64,000 nucleotides of DNA from Nocardioides furvisabuli (GCF_021083185.1 NZ_JAIGQB010000002.1:124001-188000); one strand, 5' to 3'. Shown: positions 25,397 through 35,319, numbered from the stretch's first letter. The notes: a model not told the origin generated them from the sequence alone. Numbers and translations are program-made.

Positions 25397-27193
25397 GTGC
25401 GTGAGTTCTCCACGCCGCTCTCCCTCACCATCCCCTCGACGGGGAACCTCACCGACGACGTCGTCACCAACGCCCGGGAGGCCGCCACCACGGCAGTCTT
25501 CAGCCGGGCCACTCCTGACGGATGGATCGATGTCACGGCGGACCAGTTCCACCACGAGGTCTGCGCGGTCGCCAAGGGCCTCGTCGCCGCGGGCGTCGAG
25601 GTGGGCGACCGCGTCGCACTGCTGTCGAAGACCCGATACGAGTGGACGCTCCTCGACTACGCCATCTGGTTCGCCGGTGCCGTGACGGTGCCGATCTACG
25701 AGACGTCGTCGGCCGAGCAGATCGGCTGGATCCTCCACGACTCCGGCACCCGTGCGGTCGTGGCCGAGGGCCCCGACCACCTCGCTCGCGTCCGCGAGGC
25801 GCGTCAGGCCCACGACCTGCCTGAGCTGCAGCACGTCTGGTCGCTCCAGGACAACGCCGTCGACGTGCTGACGCGCCTGGGCGCAGACGTCTCCGACGAG
25901 GCCCTCGAGCAGCGGCGCACGACTGCTGGCCCGGGCGACGTGGCCACCCTGATCTACACCAGCGGCACCACCGGCCGACCCAAGGGCTGCATGCTCACGC
26001 ACGGCAACTTCATGTTCGAGCTGGGCGTCGCGGTCGAGGAGCTGTCCGACCTCTTCGACACCGACGAGGCCTCCACGCTGCTGTTCCTGCCGCTGGCGCA
26101 CGTCTTCGCGCGCATCATCCAGATCGGTGCGGTGAAGAGCCGCGCCCGGCTCGGGCACAGCTCCGACATCAAGAACCTGGTCGCCGACCTGGGCGAGTTC
26201 CGTCCCAGCTTCATCCTCGCCGTCCCGCGCGTGTTCGAGAAGGTCTTCAACACCGCGTCCCAGCGCGCGACCGCCGACGGCCGCGGCAAGGTCTTCGACC
26301 GCGCGTCCGACGTCGCGATCGCCTGGTCGCGCGCGCTCGACGGCACGAAGGTCCCCCTGCGCCTGCGGGCCCAGCACGCCGTGTTCGACAAGCTGGTCTA
26401 CGGCAAGCTGCGCCAGGCACTCGGTGGGAGCTGCGCGTACGCCGTCTCCGGCGGCGCGCCGCTGGGCGACCGGCTCGGCCACTTCTATCGCGGCATCGGG
26501 CTGTCGGTGCTGGAGGGCTACGGCCTGACGGAGACCACGGCCGCACTGACCGTCAACCTGCCCGACGCCCAGAAGATCGGCACTGTCGGGCGCCCGATCC
26601 CGGGGACCAGCGTGCGCGTGGGCGACGACGGCGAGCTGCTCTTCAAGGGCGGCCAGGTGTTCGCGGGCTACTGGGGCAACGACGCCGCGACGCACGAGGC
26701 CATCGACCAGGACGGCTGGTTCCACACCGGTGACGTCGGCGAGGTCGACGACGAGGGCTTCGTGCGGATCACCGGGCGCAAGAAGGAGATCCTGGTGACC
26801 GCGGGCGGCAAGAACGTCGCTCCGGCAGTCCTCGAGGACCGTCTGCGGGCGCACGCACTGGTCGACCAGTGCCTCGTGGTCGGCGACGGGCAGCCCTTCA
26901 TCGGCGCCTTGGTGACGATCGACCGCGAGACCTTCCCCGGCTGGGCCGAGCAGCACGGCAAGTCCGGCGACGTGGGCGGCCTCCTCGACGACCCGGACCT
27001 CGTGGCGGCCGTCCAGGGCGCCGTCGACGAGGCGAACAAGGCCGTGTCGAAGGCCGAGGCCATCCGCAAGTTCACGATCCTGCCGGGTGAGTGGACCGAG
27101 GACGGCGGCCAGCTGACGCCGAGCCTGAAGCTCAAGCGCAACGTCGTCGTGCGCGAGGCGCGTGCGGAGATCGAAGCGCTCTACCTCGGGTGA
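25397..27193 (+). CDS. Long-chain fatty acid-CoA ligase (FadD15-like)
   Basis: The 598-residue enzyme has the full ANL motif set: LIYTSGTTGRPKGCMLTHGN, YAVSGGAPLG, EGYGLTETTA, DGWFHTGDVG and ITGRKKEILVTAGGKNVAP. It resembles mycobacterial FadD15-type ligases that activate long-chain fatty acids with ATP and CoA. The GTG has AGGAGG six bases upstream. It is the downstream partner of the ICMT-like gene. Confidence 0.92.
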   Translation: MREFSTPLSLTIPSTGNLTDDVVTNAREAATTAVFSRATPDGWIDVTADQFHHEVCAVAKGLVAAGVEVGDRVALLSKTRYEWTLLDYAIWFAGAVTVPIYETSSAEQIGWILHDSGTRAVVAEGPDHLARVREARQAHDLPELQHVWSLQDNAVDVLTRLGADVSDEALEQRRTTAGPGDVATLIYTSGTTGRPKGCMLTHGNFMFELGVAVEELSDLFDTDEASTLLFLPLAHVFARIIQIGAVKSRARLGHSSDIKNLVADLGEFRPSFILAVPRVFEKVFNTASQRATADGRGKVFDRASDVAIAWSRALDGTKVPLRLRAQHAVFDKLVYGKLRQALGGSCAYAVSGGAPLGDRLGHFYRGIGLSVLEGYGLTETTAALTVNLPDAQKIGTVGRPIPGTSVRVGDDGELLFKGGQVFAGYWGNDAATHEAIDQDGWFHTGDVGEVDDEGFVRITGRKKEILVTAGGKNVAPAVLEDRLRAHALVDQCLVVGDGQPFIGALVTIDRETFPGWAEQHGKSGDVGGLLDDPDLVAAVQGAVDEANKAVSKAEAIRKFTILPGEWTEDGGQLTPSLKLKRNVVVREARAEIEALYLG

Positions 27194-27241
27194 GCCGGGC
27201 CGTTCGGTGAGCGGCCGGCACCGGGAATGACCATGCCCGGA

Positions 27242-27257
27242 TAGTCATTTCGGGTGG
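27242..27257. promoter_or_regulatory. TAGTC half-site upstream of the cpaB-tad operon
   Basis: TAGTCATTTCGGG shares its left arm and next bases (TAGTCAYTTC) with the tadE element, but the right arm is lost. It is 76 bp upstream of the -10 hexamer, the same distance as in the tadE promoter. A related CACTTCCGGGTGG follows at about 27267. Confidence 0.4.
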
Positions 27258-27317
27258 CACGGGGGCCACTTCCGGGTGGTTTGTGCGGTTTAGCCCGCGA
27301 CCCCTGCGACGCGCCTC

Positions 27318-27323
27318 TAGATT
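27318..27323 (+). promoter_or_regulatory. -10 hexamer TAGATT of the tad operon
   Basis: TAGATT would start transcription near 27330 and give a leader of about 100 bases that includes the hairpin at 27401-27418. Confidence 0.45.
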
Positions 27324-27400
27324 CGCATCGCTGGGAGGGCTCCGGGGCCGATTTCACGCATGACCCTGGAACCACCTGCGCGCCCGGGATCTCCGACCGT

Positions 27401-27418
27401 GGGGGTCCCACGACCCCC
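27401..27418 (+). promoter_or_regulatory. Leader hairpin before cpaB
   Basis: GGGGGTC-CCAC-GACCCCC is a 7-bp perfect GC-rich stem ending 15 bases before the cpaB ATG, just upstream of the GAAGGA ribosome-binding site. It could shield or expose that site. Confidence 0.35.
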
Positions 27419-27433
27419 GCGAAGGACCGCACC

Positions 27434-28213
27434 ATGGCTCGCCGTTCAGTACTCCTCCTCGTCGCCGCCCTCATCGCACTCGCCGGCACGGCCATGATCG
27501 TGCTCTACGTCCAGGGCATCGACGCCCGCGCCACCCAGGACCAGGAGCTGGTCGAGGTGCTCGTCGCCACCGAGACGATCGACACCGGCGAGTCGGTCTC
27601 CGATGCGCAGGAGGCGGGCAAGATCGAGAAGTCCGAGGTCCGCCGCGCGGACGTCGTCGAAGGCAGCCTCTCGTCCACCTCCTCGATCTCCGACCTCGTC
27701 GCGATCGGCACCATCTACCCCGGCGAGCAGCTCATCGCGAAGAAGTTCGGCAGCCTCGGCGACACCCAGAGCCTGGTCATCCCCGACGACAAGATGGCCA
27801 TCTCGGTCGAGCTCACCGACTTCGAGCGCGTCGCCGGCTTCGTCAACCCCGGCAACGAGGTGGCGGTCTTCGCCACCGCCCTGGATCCGGTCGCGCTCCT
27901 GCCGGACAACCAGGAGCAGAAGCTCGGCAGCGTGACCCGCATCGTGCTGACGCGGGTTCCCGTCCTCGGCGTCGGGACGACCAGCGTCACCTCGCGCACC
28001 GTCGAAGGCGAGGAGGGAGCCACCACCGAGGAGGTCGCGCGCACGATCCTCACCATCGCCGTCACCCAGGACGAGGCGGAGCGACTGATCCAGGCCGACC
28101 GCAACACCGAGCTCAACTTCGCGCTCCTCACCGACGACTCCAAGGTGGAGAACGGCCCCGGCGCCACGCTGGGCACGATCTTCCCCGAGCTCTTCAGGGG
28201 CGTACGGCAGTGA
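27434..28213 (+). CDS. cpaB: CpaB/RcpC-like SAF-domain pilus assembly protein
   Basis: The 259-residue protein has one N-terminal membrane helix (RRSVLLLVAALIALAGTAMI) and a SAF-like domain beginning at VEVLVATETIDTGESV, as in CpaB/RcpC proteins of Flp pilus systems. The rest is extracytoplasmic. It is the first gene of the tad operon; its stop overlaps the next GTG as GTGA. Confidence 0.88.
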   Translation: MARRSVLLLVAALIALAGTAMIVLYVQGIDARATQDQELVEVLVATETIDTGESVSDAQEAGKIEKSEVRRADVVEGSLSSTSSISDLVAIGTIYPGEQLIAKKFGSLGDTQSLVIPDDKMAISVELTDFERVAGFVNPGNEVAVFATALDPVALLPDNQEQKLGSVTRIVLTRVPVLGVGTTSVTSRTVEGEEGATTEEVARTILTIAVTQDEAERLIQADRNTELNFALLTDDSKVENGPGATLGTIFPELFRGVRQ

Positions 28214-29472
28214 CCGCCGTCCTCGAGCCCGACGGCGCCCAACGGGCGATCCTCCAAGCGATGCTGCACGGGTCGGTGGCCTTCGCCGACGTGGAGGGTC
28301 TCGACGGGCACATCCGCACCACGGCCAACGAGTTCGCCGTCGTCATAGGCCCCTCGGTCCCGGGTGACGCGGCAGCCGAGCTGGCGCAGTGGGCGCGGGT
28401 GCACCGTCCGGACCTGGGCGTGATCCTGCTCCGCAACGACATCGACAGCAACACGCTCTCGCTGGCCCTGCGCAGCGGCATGCGCGAGGTCGTGGCTGCG
28501 CGTGACCTCGCCGGCATCACCACGGCTGTGGCGCGTGCGCGCAGCGTGGCCAACGCCATCGGGCAGACGCTGATGGACGAGGTGCAGGCGGCCGCGCAGA
28601 CGGCGCGGGCGGAGGTCGCGGCGGAGGTCGCGCAAGCCGCAGCCGTCGCGCAGGCGGAGGCGGACGCACCGCGCGGCAAGGTCATCACGGTGTTCTCCAC
28701 CAAGGGCGGCGTCGGCAAGAGCCTCGTCGCGACCAACCTCGGCGTGGCACTGTCCACCAGCGGACGCTCGACGTGCCTGGTGGACCTCGACGTCAACAGC
28801 GGCGACGTGGCGATCATGCTCCAGCTGACGCCGCAGCGCACGATCAACGACCTCGTCGGCTTCAACGGCGTCATCGACGCCGAGGGCATCGCGACGATCC
28901 TCACCCACCACTCCGACAACCTGTCGGTCGTCGCTGCGCCGGTGCGCCTCGACTCCCCCGACCAGGCCTCGGTCGACGACATCGGCAGGCTGCTCGACGC
29001 GCTGCGCCGGATGGTCGACTTCGTGGTCGTCGACACCTCCGGGGTCTTCGACGACAACGCCCTGTGTGCCCTCGACCGGTCCGACATGATCGTGCTGGTC
29101 GGCACCCTCGACATCCCGTCGCTGAAGGCGCTCAAGCTCGCGACCAGCACGCTCGACATGCTGAACTTCCCGAAGGCCACGTGGAAGTTCGTGCTGAACC
29201 GTGCTGACGGCAAGGTGGGCCTGACCTCCGACGAGTACGAGAAGACCCTGGACCTCAAGGCGGACTGCTCGCTCGTGTCGAGCCGCGAGGTGCTCGCAGC
29301 CGTCAACCGTGGCGAGGCGCTGGTCAGCGCCTACCCCGGACACCCCAACAGCAAAGCCCTGGTCGCGTTCTCCCGCAACGTGACCGACACCCTCGGCGCC
29401 GCCGGCGACGGCGCGGCCGACCCGTCCAGCCGGAAGTCCAGCGGCTCCCGGCTCCGCCTCAGGAGGGGCTGA
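28210..29472 (+). CDS. tadZ: TadZ/CpaE-like ATPase
   Basis: The 420-residue protein combines an N-terminal degenerate receiver-like domain (about 30-130) with a MinD/ParA-type ATPase (FSTKGGVGKSLVATNLGVAL, about residues 162-182). CpaE/TadZ proteins place the Flp pilus machinery, often at a pole. An alanine-rich spacer (AAQTARAEVAAEVAQAAAVA) joins the domains. The end is Ser/Arg rich. The overlap with cpaB implies coupled expression. Confidence 0.88.
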   Translation: MTAVLEPDGAQRAILQAMLHGSVAFADVEGLDGHIRTTANEFAVVIGPSVPGDAAAELAQWARVHRPDLGVILLRNDIDSNTLSLALRSGMREVVAARDLAGITTAVARARSVANAIGQTLMDEVQAAAQTARAEVAAEVAQAAAVAQAEADAPRGKVITVFSTKGGVGKSLVATNLGVALSTSGRSTCLVDLDVNSGDVAIMLQLTPQRTINDLVGFNGVIDAEGIATILTHHSDNLSVVAAPVRLDSPDQASVDDIGRLLDALRRMVDFVVVDTSGVFDDNALCALDRSDMIVLVGTLDIPSLKALKLATSTLDMLNFPKATWKFVLNRADGKVGLTSDEYEKTLDLKADCSLVSSREVLAAVNRGEALVSAYPGHPNSKALVAFSRNVTDTLGAAGDGAADPSSRKSSGSRLRLRRG

Positions 29473-29473
29473 C

Positions 29474-30916
29474 GTGAGCCTGACAGACCGACTGGCCGCA
29501 GCACGCGGCCGCGCACCCGAGTCCTACGACGCACCGCCGGCACCCGGCGCTGCCCCCGGCGCGCCCACCACCGTGGTCGCCACCACCGCCGCACCGTCGG
29601 GCGGTGAGGCCCGGCGCAAGCCTGCCTCGCCCAAGTCCGACCCGTTCCAGGACCTGAAGCGGATCGTGCACCAGCGGCTCGTCGAGTCCCTCGGTCCCAA
29701 GCTGTACGACGCCCACATGACGCAGTCCGAGCTCGAGCAGCAGGTGCGCCTGGCCCTCCAGACGGCCATCGCCGACGCCGACATCCCGATGTCGTCCGCC
29801 GACCGCACCCGTGTCTCGCAGGAGATCGCCGACGACATCCTCGGCTACGGACCGATCGAGCCCCTGCTGCGCGACTCCAGCCTGTCCGAGGTGATGGTCA
29901 ACTCCTACCAGGACATCTACGTGGAGCGTAAGGGCAAGCTGGTCCGGGTGGACACGTCGTTCACCGACGAGGCCCACCTGCGCCGCACCATCGACAAGAT
30001 CGTCAGCAAGATCGGGCGCCGGGTCGACGAGACGAGCCCGATGTGCGACGCCCGCCTACCCGACGGCAGCCGCGTCAATGCCATCATCCCGCCGCTGGCG
30101 CTCGACGGGTCCAAGCTGACCATCCGCAAGTTCTCCGAGGACCCCTACACCGTCGACGACCTCATCAACTTCGGCACCCTCACCCCGGCGTCGGCCGGCC
30201 TGCTCGAGGGCTGCGTGCGGGGCCGCCTCAACATCCTGGTCTCGGGAGGAACCGGCTCCGGGAAGACGACGACGCTCAACGTGCTCTCGTCCTTCATCCC
30301 CGACGACGAGCGCATCGTCACGATCGAGGACGCGGCCGAGCTCCGGCTCGGACAGGACCACGTGCTGCGCCTGGAGTCGCGTCCCGCCAACATCGAGGGC
30401 AAGGGCGCCGTCACCATCCGCGACCTGGTGAAGAACTCCCTGCGCATGCGACCCGACCGGGTGGTCGTCGGTGAGATCCGTGACGCAGCCGCACTCGACA
30501 TGCTCCAGGCGATGAACACCGGCCACGACGGCTCGATCTCGACCCTGCACGCCAACACGCCGCGTGACGCCCTGGCCCGCCTGGAGACCATGGTGCTCAT
30601 GGCCGGCATGGACCTGCCGGTGCGCGCCATCCGCGAGCAGGTCGCCAGCGCCGTGGACCTGATCATCCAGCAGACCCGTCTCAAGGACGGCACCCGTCGC
30701 ATCACCGCGATCACCGAGATCGTCGGCATGGAGGGCGACATCATCACCACCCAGGACGTGTTCATGTTCGACTACGCCGCGGGCGTGGACGAGAACGGGA
30801 GGTTCCAGGGTGGCCTGAAGTCCATGGGCCTGCGTCCCCGCTTCCTCGAGCGCCTGACCGACCACGGCGTGCACGTGGACCCCGCCATCTTCGCCACGGG
30901 CGGAACCCTGCGATGA
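29474..30916 (+). CDS. tadA: TadA/CpaF secretion ATPase
   Basis: The 480-residue protein is a type II/IV secretion ATPase with Walker A SGGTGSGKTTTLN, the Asp box ERIVTIEDAAELRL, Walker B VVVGEIRDAAALDML and the His box STLHANTPRDALARLE. It powers Flp pilus assembly from the cytoplasm. A variable proline/alanine-rich N-terminus of about 50 residues precedes the core. AGGAGGGG is placed six bases before the GTG, and the stop overlaps the next gene by 4 bases. Confidence 0.93.
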   Translation: MSLTDRLAAARGRAPESYDAPPAPGAAPGAPTTVVATTAAPSGGEARRKPASPKSDPFQDLKRIVHQRLVESLGPKLYDAHMTQSELEQQVRLALQTAIADADIPMSSADRTRVSQEIADDILGYGPIEPLLRDSSLSEVMVNSYQDIYVERKGKLVRVDTSFTDEAHLRRTIDKIVSKIGRRVDETSPMCDARLPDGSRVNAIIPPLALDGSKLTIRKFSEDPYTVDDLINFGTLTPASAGLLEGCVRGRLNILVSGGTGSGKTTTLNVLSSFIPDDERIVTIEDAAELRLGQDHVLRLESRPANIEGKGAVTIRDLVKNSLRMRPDRVVVGEIRDAAALDMLQAMNTGHDGSISTLHANTPRDALARLETMVLMAGMDLPVRAIREQVASAVDLIIQQTRLKDGTRRITAITEIVGMEGDIITTQDVFMFDYAAGVDENGRFQGGLKSMGLRPRFLERLTDHGVHVDPAIFATGGTLR

Positions 30917-32802
30917 GGCCGCCACGCGCCACCCGAGCAGCAGCAACCCTGGCGGTCGGCGTGCTGCTCGCGCTCGGCACCGCGCTCCCCGCCCACGCCG
31001 AGGACGAGGTCAACATCGACCATGTCGAGTCCGTCGACGGTCAGGTGTCGCTCGTGCTCGCGGTCGACGGCATCCCGGGCGACAGCGACGTGGACGCCTC
31101 GTCCGTGCGGGTGGAGGTCGACGGCAGGGCCGTGGACTCCACCGCCAAGCTGATCTCGGCCGGCGACGTCGAACGCACGACCGTGTTGGTGCTCGACGCC
31201 AGCAACAGCATGCGCCAGGGCGACAAGTTCGCCGCGGCCACCAGCGCCGTCGACACCTTCCTCGCCTCCGCCCCCGACGACATCCGGATCGGGCTCGTCG
31301 CCTTCGCCGGTGACCTCGGCACGGTGGTGCAGCCCACCACGGACCACGAGTCCGTGCGGACCGCCCTCGCCGACATCGAGCTCCGCAAGGGAACGGCCGT
31401 CTACGACGGCATCGCCGAGGGCCTGGACCTCGTCGGCGCAGAGGGCTCGCGCTCGCTCCTCGTGCTCTCCGACGGCGGCGACACCAGCAGCTCGACGACG
31501 CTCGACGTGGTCGGCAACGACGCCACCGATGGCGGCGTGGTCGTCGACGTCGTGTCGCTCGCGAACCCCAAGAATGCCGAGACCATGTCGGCGCTGGCCG
31601 AGGACACCGGCGGTCAGGTGATCCCGGCCGAGCAGGACGCCCTGTCCGCGGTGTTCTCCGCCCAGGCCGACGCGCTGGCCAAGCAGCTGCTGGTCACCTT
31701 CGACCGCCCCGAGGACGCCTCCAGCGAGGTCAACCTCGGCGTGAGCGTCGATGCAGCCGATGCGACGTACACCGACTCGGCCTTCATCTCCCTCGGCGCC
31801 GCCCCGGCCGGTCCCGACCTCGTGGACTCCGGTCGCTCTCTCGTCGGCACCCCCGGGATGATGCTCGGGGCGGTCGCACTGGCGCTCGGCTTCGGCGGCA
31901 TCCTGGTCGTGGCCCTCGGCGGCCCCAACAAGTCGTCCGCGGACCGTCGCCTCGACGCCTACTTCGGCGGCGAGGGCAACGGCGGGAAGCGGAAGTCGGA
32001 CGCGACGGCGGACCTCAAGGGCTCGGCCGTCGCGCTCACCGACCGCGTCGTCTCCGCGGACCTCGAGACCCGCATCTCCCAGCGCCTGGCGGGAGCCGGG
32101 TCCGCGCTCACCGCGTCGGAGTGGCTGCTCCTGCACGCCGGCATCGCCGTGGGGTCTGCGCTCGTCGGCTTCGTGCTCAGCGGGCCCGGACTCGCCGTCC
32201 TCGGTCTCGCCCTCGGCACGGTCGTTCCCTGGGTCTACCTCAAGTTCCGTCACTCGCGCCGGCTCAGCAAGTTCAACGGTCAGCTCGCGGAGACACTGGG
32301 CCTCATGGCCGGCGGCCTCCAGGCCGGACTGTCGCTCCCCCAGGCGGTCGACAGCGTGGTCCGTGAGGGGAGCGAGCCGATGGCCGGGGAGCTGCGGCGC
32401 GCCCTCGTCGAGCAGCGGCTCGGCGTCGACATCACCGACGCTCTCGAGGGGGTGGGCCAGCGCATGGACAGCGAGGACTTCCAGTGGATCGTGATGGCGA
32501 TCCGCATCCAGCGCGAGGTCGGCGGAAACCTCGCCGAGATCCTGCACACGGTGGCCGACACGCTCCGCGAGCGGGAGTACCTGCGCCGCCAGGTCAGGGC
32601 GCTGAGCGCCGAGGGTCGACTGTCGGGCTACATCCTGACGGGTCTGCCTCCGCTCATCGGGCTCTACATGATGATGGTCAATCCCGACTACATCGCCCTG
32701 CTCTACACGACCGTCCCGGGATTCGTCCTGCTGGCCATAGCGACGTTCCTGCTCGGCCTGGGGTCGTTCGCCATGTCGAAGCTCGCGAAGGTGGAGGTCT
32801 GA
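30913..32802 (+). CDS. tadB: Secreted VWA domain fused to TadB membrane platform protein
   Basis: The 629-residue product starts with a signal peptide (about 1-35, ending LPAHA), then an extracytoplasmic von Willebrand A domain with the MIDAS motif DASNS (VLVLDASNSMRQG, about 94-106) and SLLVLSDGG. A membrane helix near residue 320 leads to a T2SSF/TadB domain with RLSKFNGQLAETLGLMAGGL and the GGNLAEILHTVADTLRER block. Ordinary TadB proteins are about 300 residues and lack VWA. The fusion puts a metal-dependent adhesion or assembly domain on the pilus platform. Confidence 0.9.
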   Translation: MRPPRATRAAATLAVGVLLALGTALPAHAEDEVNIDHVESVDGQVSLVLAVDGIPGDSDVDASSVRVEVDGRAVDSTAKLISAGDVERTTVLVLDASNSMRQGDKFAAATSAVDTFLASAPDDIRIGLVAFAGDLGTVVQPTTDHESVRTALADIELRKGTAVYDGIAEGLDLVGAEGSRSLLVLSDGGDTSSSTTLDVVGNDATDGGVVVDVVSLANPKNAETMSALAEDTGGQVIPAEQDALSAVFSAQADALAKQLLVTFDRPEDASSEVNLGVSVDAADATYTDSAFISLGAAPAGPDLVDSGRSLVGTPGMMLGAVALALGFGGILVVALGGPNKSSADRRLDAYFGGEGNGGKRKSDATADLKGSAVALTDRVVSADLETRISQRLAGAGSALTASEWLLLHAGIAVGSALVGFVLSGPGLAVLGLALGTVVPWVYLKFRHSRRLSKFNGQLAETLGLMAGGLQAGLSLPQAVDSVVREGSEPMAGELRRALVEQRLGVDITDALEGVGQRMDSEDFQWIVMAIRIQREVGGNLAEILHTVADTLREREYLRRQVRALSAEGRLSGYILTGLPPLIGLYMMMVNPDYIALLYTTVPGFVLLAIATFLLGLGSFAMSKLAKVEV

Positions 32803-32803
32803 G

Positions 32804-33736
32804 ATGTCGATGACCCTGATGCTCGGCGCAGCGCTGCTGTGCGCCGCGATGATCCTGGCCCTCACCGTGATCGGCGTGATCACCTCCGAGCGCCGCGGCG
32901 TGGCTCGTTCCGTCGCCGCCGTGCAGGCGCTCGACTCCGCACCCAGCGTGCTGAAGCAGGAGATCGAGCGGCCCTTCGCCGAGCGGGTCATCGCACCCCT
33001 GGGCGAGCGCATGGTCGGGCTGGGCCGCAAGATGGTCCGCGCCGACACCGCCCGCAAGGTCCAGTACCGGCTCAACATCGCGGGCAACCCGCCGGCCTGG
33101 GACGTCAACCGCATCCTGGGCCTCAAGGTCCTCGGGCTGGCGCTCTTCGGCGGACTCGGCTTTCTCTACCTCCTCGGCATGGGCTGGCCCTTCTATCGCG
33201 TGGTGCTGGCGACCGGCCTGGCCGCGGGCTTCGGCTACGTGCTCCCGAACGTGCTGCTCTACAACGCCGGCCAGAAGCGCGAGAACCTGATGCGCAACGC
33301 GCTCCCCGACGCGATGGACCTGCTGACGATCTCCGTCGAGGCAGGCCTCGGCTTCGACGCCGCCGTGAGCCGCGTGGCCAAGAACGGCGAGGGACCGCTG
33401 AACCAGGAGTTCGCGCGTCTGCTCCAGGAGATGCAGCTCGGCGTGGGCCGCACCGACGCCATGCGGGCCATGGCCGACCGCACGTCGCTGGCGGACCTGA
33501 AGTCCTTCTGCAGCGCGATGGTGCAGGCCGACAGCCTCGGCATCCCGATCGCCCGGGTCCTGCGCATCCAGAGCCAGGAGATGCGCACCAAGCGACGCCA
33601 GCGGGCCGAGGAGAAGGCACAGCAGGTGCCGGTGCGGATCATGATCCCGCTCGTCCTCTTCATCCTGCCCTGCCTGTTCATCGTGATCATGGGCCCGGCC
33701 GGCATCCAGATGGCCGAGACGTTCTCGAACATGTGA
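32804..33736 (+). CDS. tadC: TadC membrane platform protein
   Basis: The 310-residue protein has a T2SSF domain with four hydrophobic helices, two before and two after the NALPDAMDLLTISVEAGLGF region, as expected of TadC, the second platform protein of the Flp pilus machine. GGAGG is six to seven bases from the ATG. The stop overlaps the sensor kinase start. Confidence 0.9.
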   Translation: MSMTLMLGAALLCAAMILALTVIGVITSERRGVARSVAAVQALDSAPSVLKQEIERPFAERVIAPLGERMVGLGRKMVRADTARKVQYRLNIAGNPPAWDVNRILGLKVLGLALFGGLGFLYLLGMGWPFYRVVLATGLAAGFGYVLPNVLLYNAGQKRENLMRNALPDAMDLLTISVEAGLGFDAAVSRVAKNGEGPLNQEFARLLQEMQLGVGRTDAMRAMADRTSLADLKSFCSAMVQADSLGIPIARVLRIQSQEMRTKRRQRAEEKAQQVPVRIMIPLVLFILPCLFIVIMGPAGIQMAETFSNM

Positions 33737-35319
33737 TCCGCCCCATGACCCCCACCGTGACGCAGGAGGCAAGCGCGCCCACCCCCGCGCTGACGGCCTG
33801 GCGCACGACGACGGCCGTCCGCGTGTTCGCCCTGGCCCTGGCCACCGGCACTGCGCTCAGCAACGGAGTCTTCGTCCAGTCCGCGCCCATCATCGTGGTC
33901 CTCGCACTGGCGGCGGCCGTGACCTCGCTGCTGGAGTGGATGAACCGCAACCGGCCGGTGCACTGGCATGCCGTGGCCGAGGCGGTGGCCGTGACCGCGC
34001 TGCTCGTCGCCGCCCGGTCGACGTCGGACCTCGGTGCCTACCTCGCCGTGCCCGCGATCGCTGCCGGAGTCCGCCACGGCCTGGTCACCACCCTCAACGT
34101 GACCCTCGTGTCGACCCTCACGGTCGCAGCGACAGTCGCAGCCGACCCTGCGTCCGATGCGCTACGACGCTCCGGCGAGGCCGTGCTCTGGCTCGCGATC
34201 GGCATCGGCGTCGGCCTGCTCGCGAGCCTGCAGTCCCGCGCCACGCGGACCATGGCGGCCCGACAGGCGCCGTACGCCGCCGCGCACCGGCTGATGGCGC
34301 GGATCCACCGACTGGCGAGCTCAGGCAACCTGGGCCTCGACAGCGCCGCCCTGGCCAGCGATCTCGAGGCCGCCATGCGGCGGGCCACCGGGTGTGCGCG
34401 GTCGACCGTCTTCGTGGTGGATCCCGACGAGACGCTACGGCCGCTCAACGGACGCGACGACGTCGCCCGGTTGGCGGCCGAGATCGAGCTGCCGGAGCGG
34501 GAGCGCACGCCGGGCGCAGCCGTGGTGCCCCTGCGCGGCTCCCAGCAGGTGCTGGGCTACTGCGTCCTCGTGGGCGTGCCGCGCTGGACTCCCGAGCTCG
34601 ACCAGCGCGCCGTCGAGGTGGCCGACGAGTTCGCCCTGCGCCTCGACACAGCCGTGCTCTTCGACGAGGTACGCGCCCTCGCGACCTCCGAGGAGCGCAA
34701 CCGGATCGCACGGGAGATGCACGACGGGGTGGCGCAGGAGATCGTCGGCCTGGGCTACATCGTCGACGAGATCGAGTCCGTCAGCGACCAGGAGCACACC
34801 CGCGAGCTGGCATCCGCCCTCCGTGCCGAGATCACCCGGCTGGTGTCGGAGATCCGTTTCTCGATCTTCGACCTGCGCCACGAGGTCACCGACGGACGCC
34901 TGGCGGCATCGCTGGCCGACTACACGCGCGAGGTGAGCCACGCCACGGGGCTCCGGGTCCACCTGTCACTCGCGGAGTCGGGGCCTCCCCTGCCGCCTCG
35001 GACCGCGACCGAGGTGCTCCGGGTCGCCCAGGAGGCCATCGGCAACGTGCGCAAGCACGCGCAGGCCGACAACCTCTGGGTCACCCTCGACTCCGACGGA
35101 TCGTCCCTGCGGCTCGAGGTGGCCGACGACGGAGTCGGCAACGCCGGCCCGCGCGAGCACCACTGGGGACTCCAGACCATGCGCGAGCGCGCCGTCGGCG
35201 TGGGCGCCCAGCTCGACGTCGCACCACGACCTGACGGCGGAACCGTCGTCAGCCTGCGGTCACCGACCGCACCCCCCGAAGGAGAGATCGCCCATGGCCA
35301 TCACCGTGCTGCTCATTGA
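33733..35319 (+). CDS. NarL-class sensor histidine kinase in the tad operon
   Basis: The 528-residue kinase has about six N-terminal membrane helices (25-175), a GAF-like domain (about 190-310), the HisKA_3 block NRIARAMHDG-like (RIAREMHDGVAQEIVGLGY) and an HATPase with VAQEAIGNVRKH and DDGVG. The GTG at 33733 overlaps the tadC stop; an ATG at 33745 is possible. The 3-prime end overlaps the response regulator gene by 26 bases. It probably controls pilus expression. Confidence 0.88.
   Translation: MIRPMTPTVTQEASAPTPALTAWRTTTAVRVFALALATGTALSNGVFVQSAPIIVVLALAAAVTSLLEWMNRNRPVHWHAVAEAVAVTALLVAARSTSDLGAYLAVPAIAAGVRHGLVTTLNVTLVSTLTVAATVAADPASDALRRSGEAVLWLAIGIGVGLLASLQSRATRTMAARQAPYAAAHRLMARIHRLASSGNLGLDSAALASDLEAAMRRATGCARSTVFVVDPDETLRPLNGRDDVARLAAEIELPERERTPGAAVVPLRGSQQVLGYCVLVGVPRWTPELDQRAVEVADEFALRLDTAVLFDEVRALATSEERNRIAREMHDGVAQEIVGLGYIVDEIESVSDQEHTRELASALRAEITRLVSEIRFSIFDLRHEVTDGRLAASLADYTREVSHATGLRVHLSLAESGPPLPPRTATEVLRVAQEAIGNVRKHAQADNLWVTLDSDGSSLRLEVADDGVGNAGPREHHWGLQTMRERAVGVGAQLDVAPRPDGGTVVSLRSPTAPPEGEIAHGHHRAAH

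Noticed and set aside
30772..33126. A 784-codon open frame antisense to tadB and tadC
   Set aside because: It is a by-product of GC-rich codon use opposite real genes. The translation is Arg/Ala/Gly rich with no domain, and the plus-strand frames carry clear family motifs.
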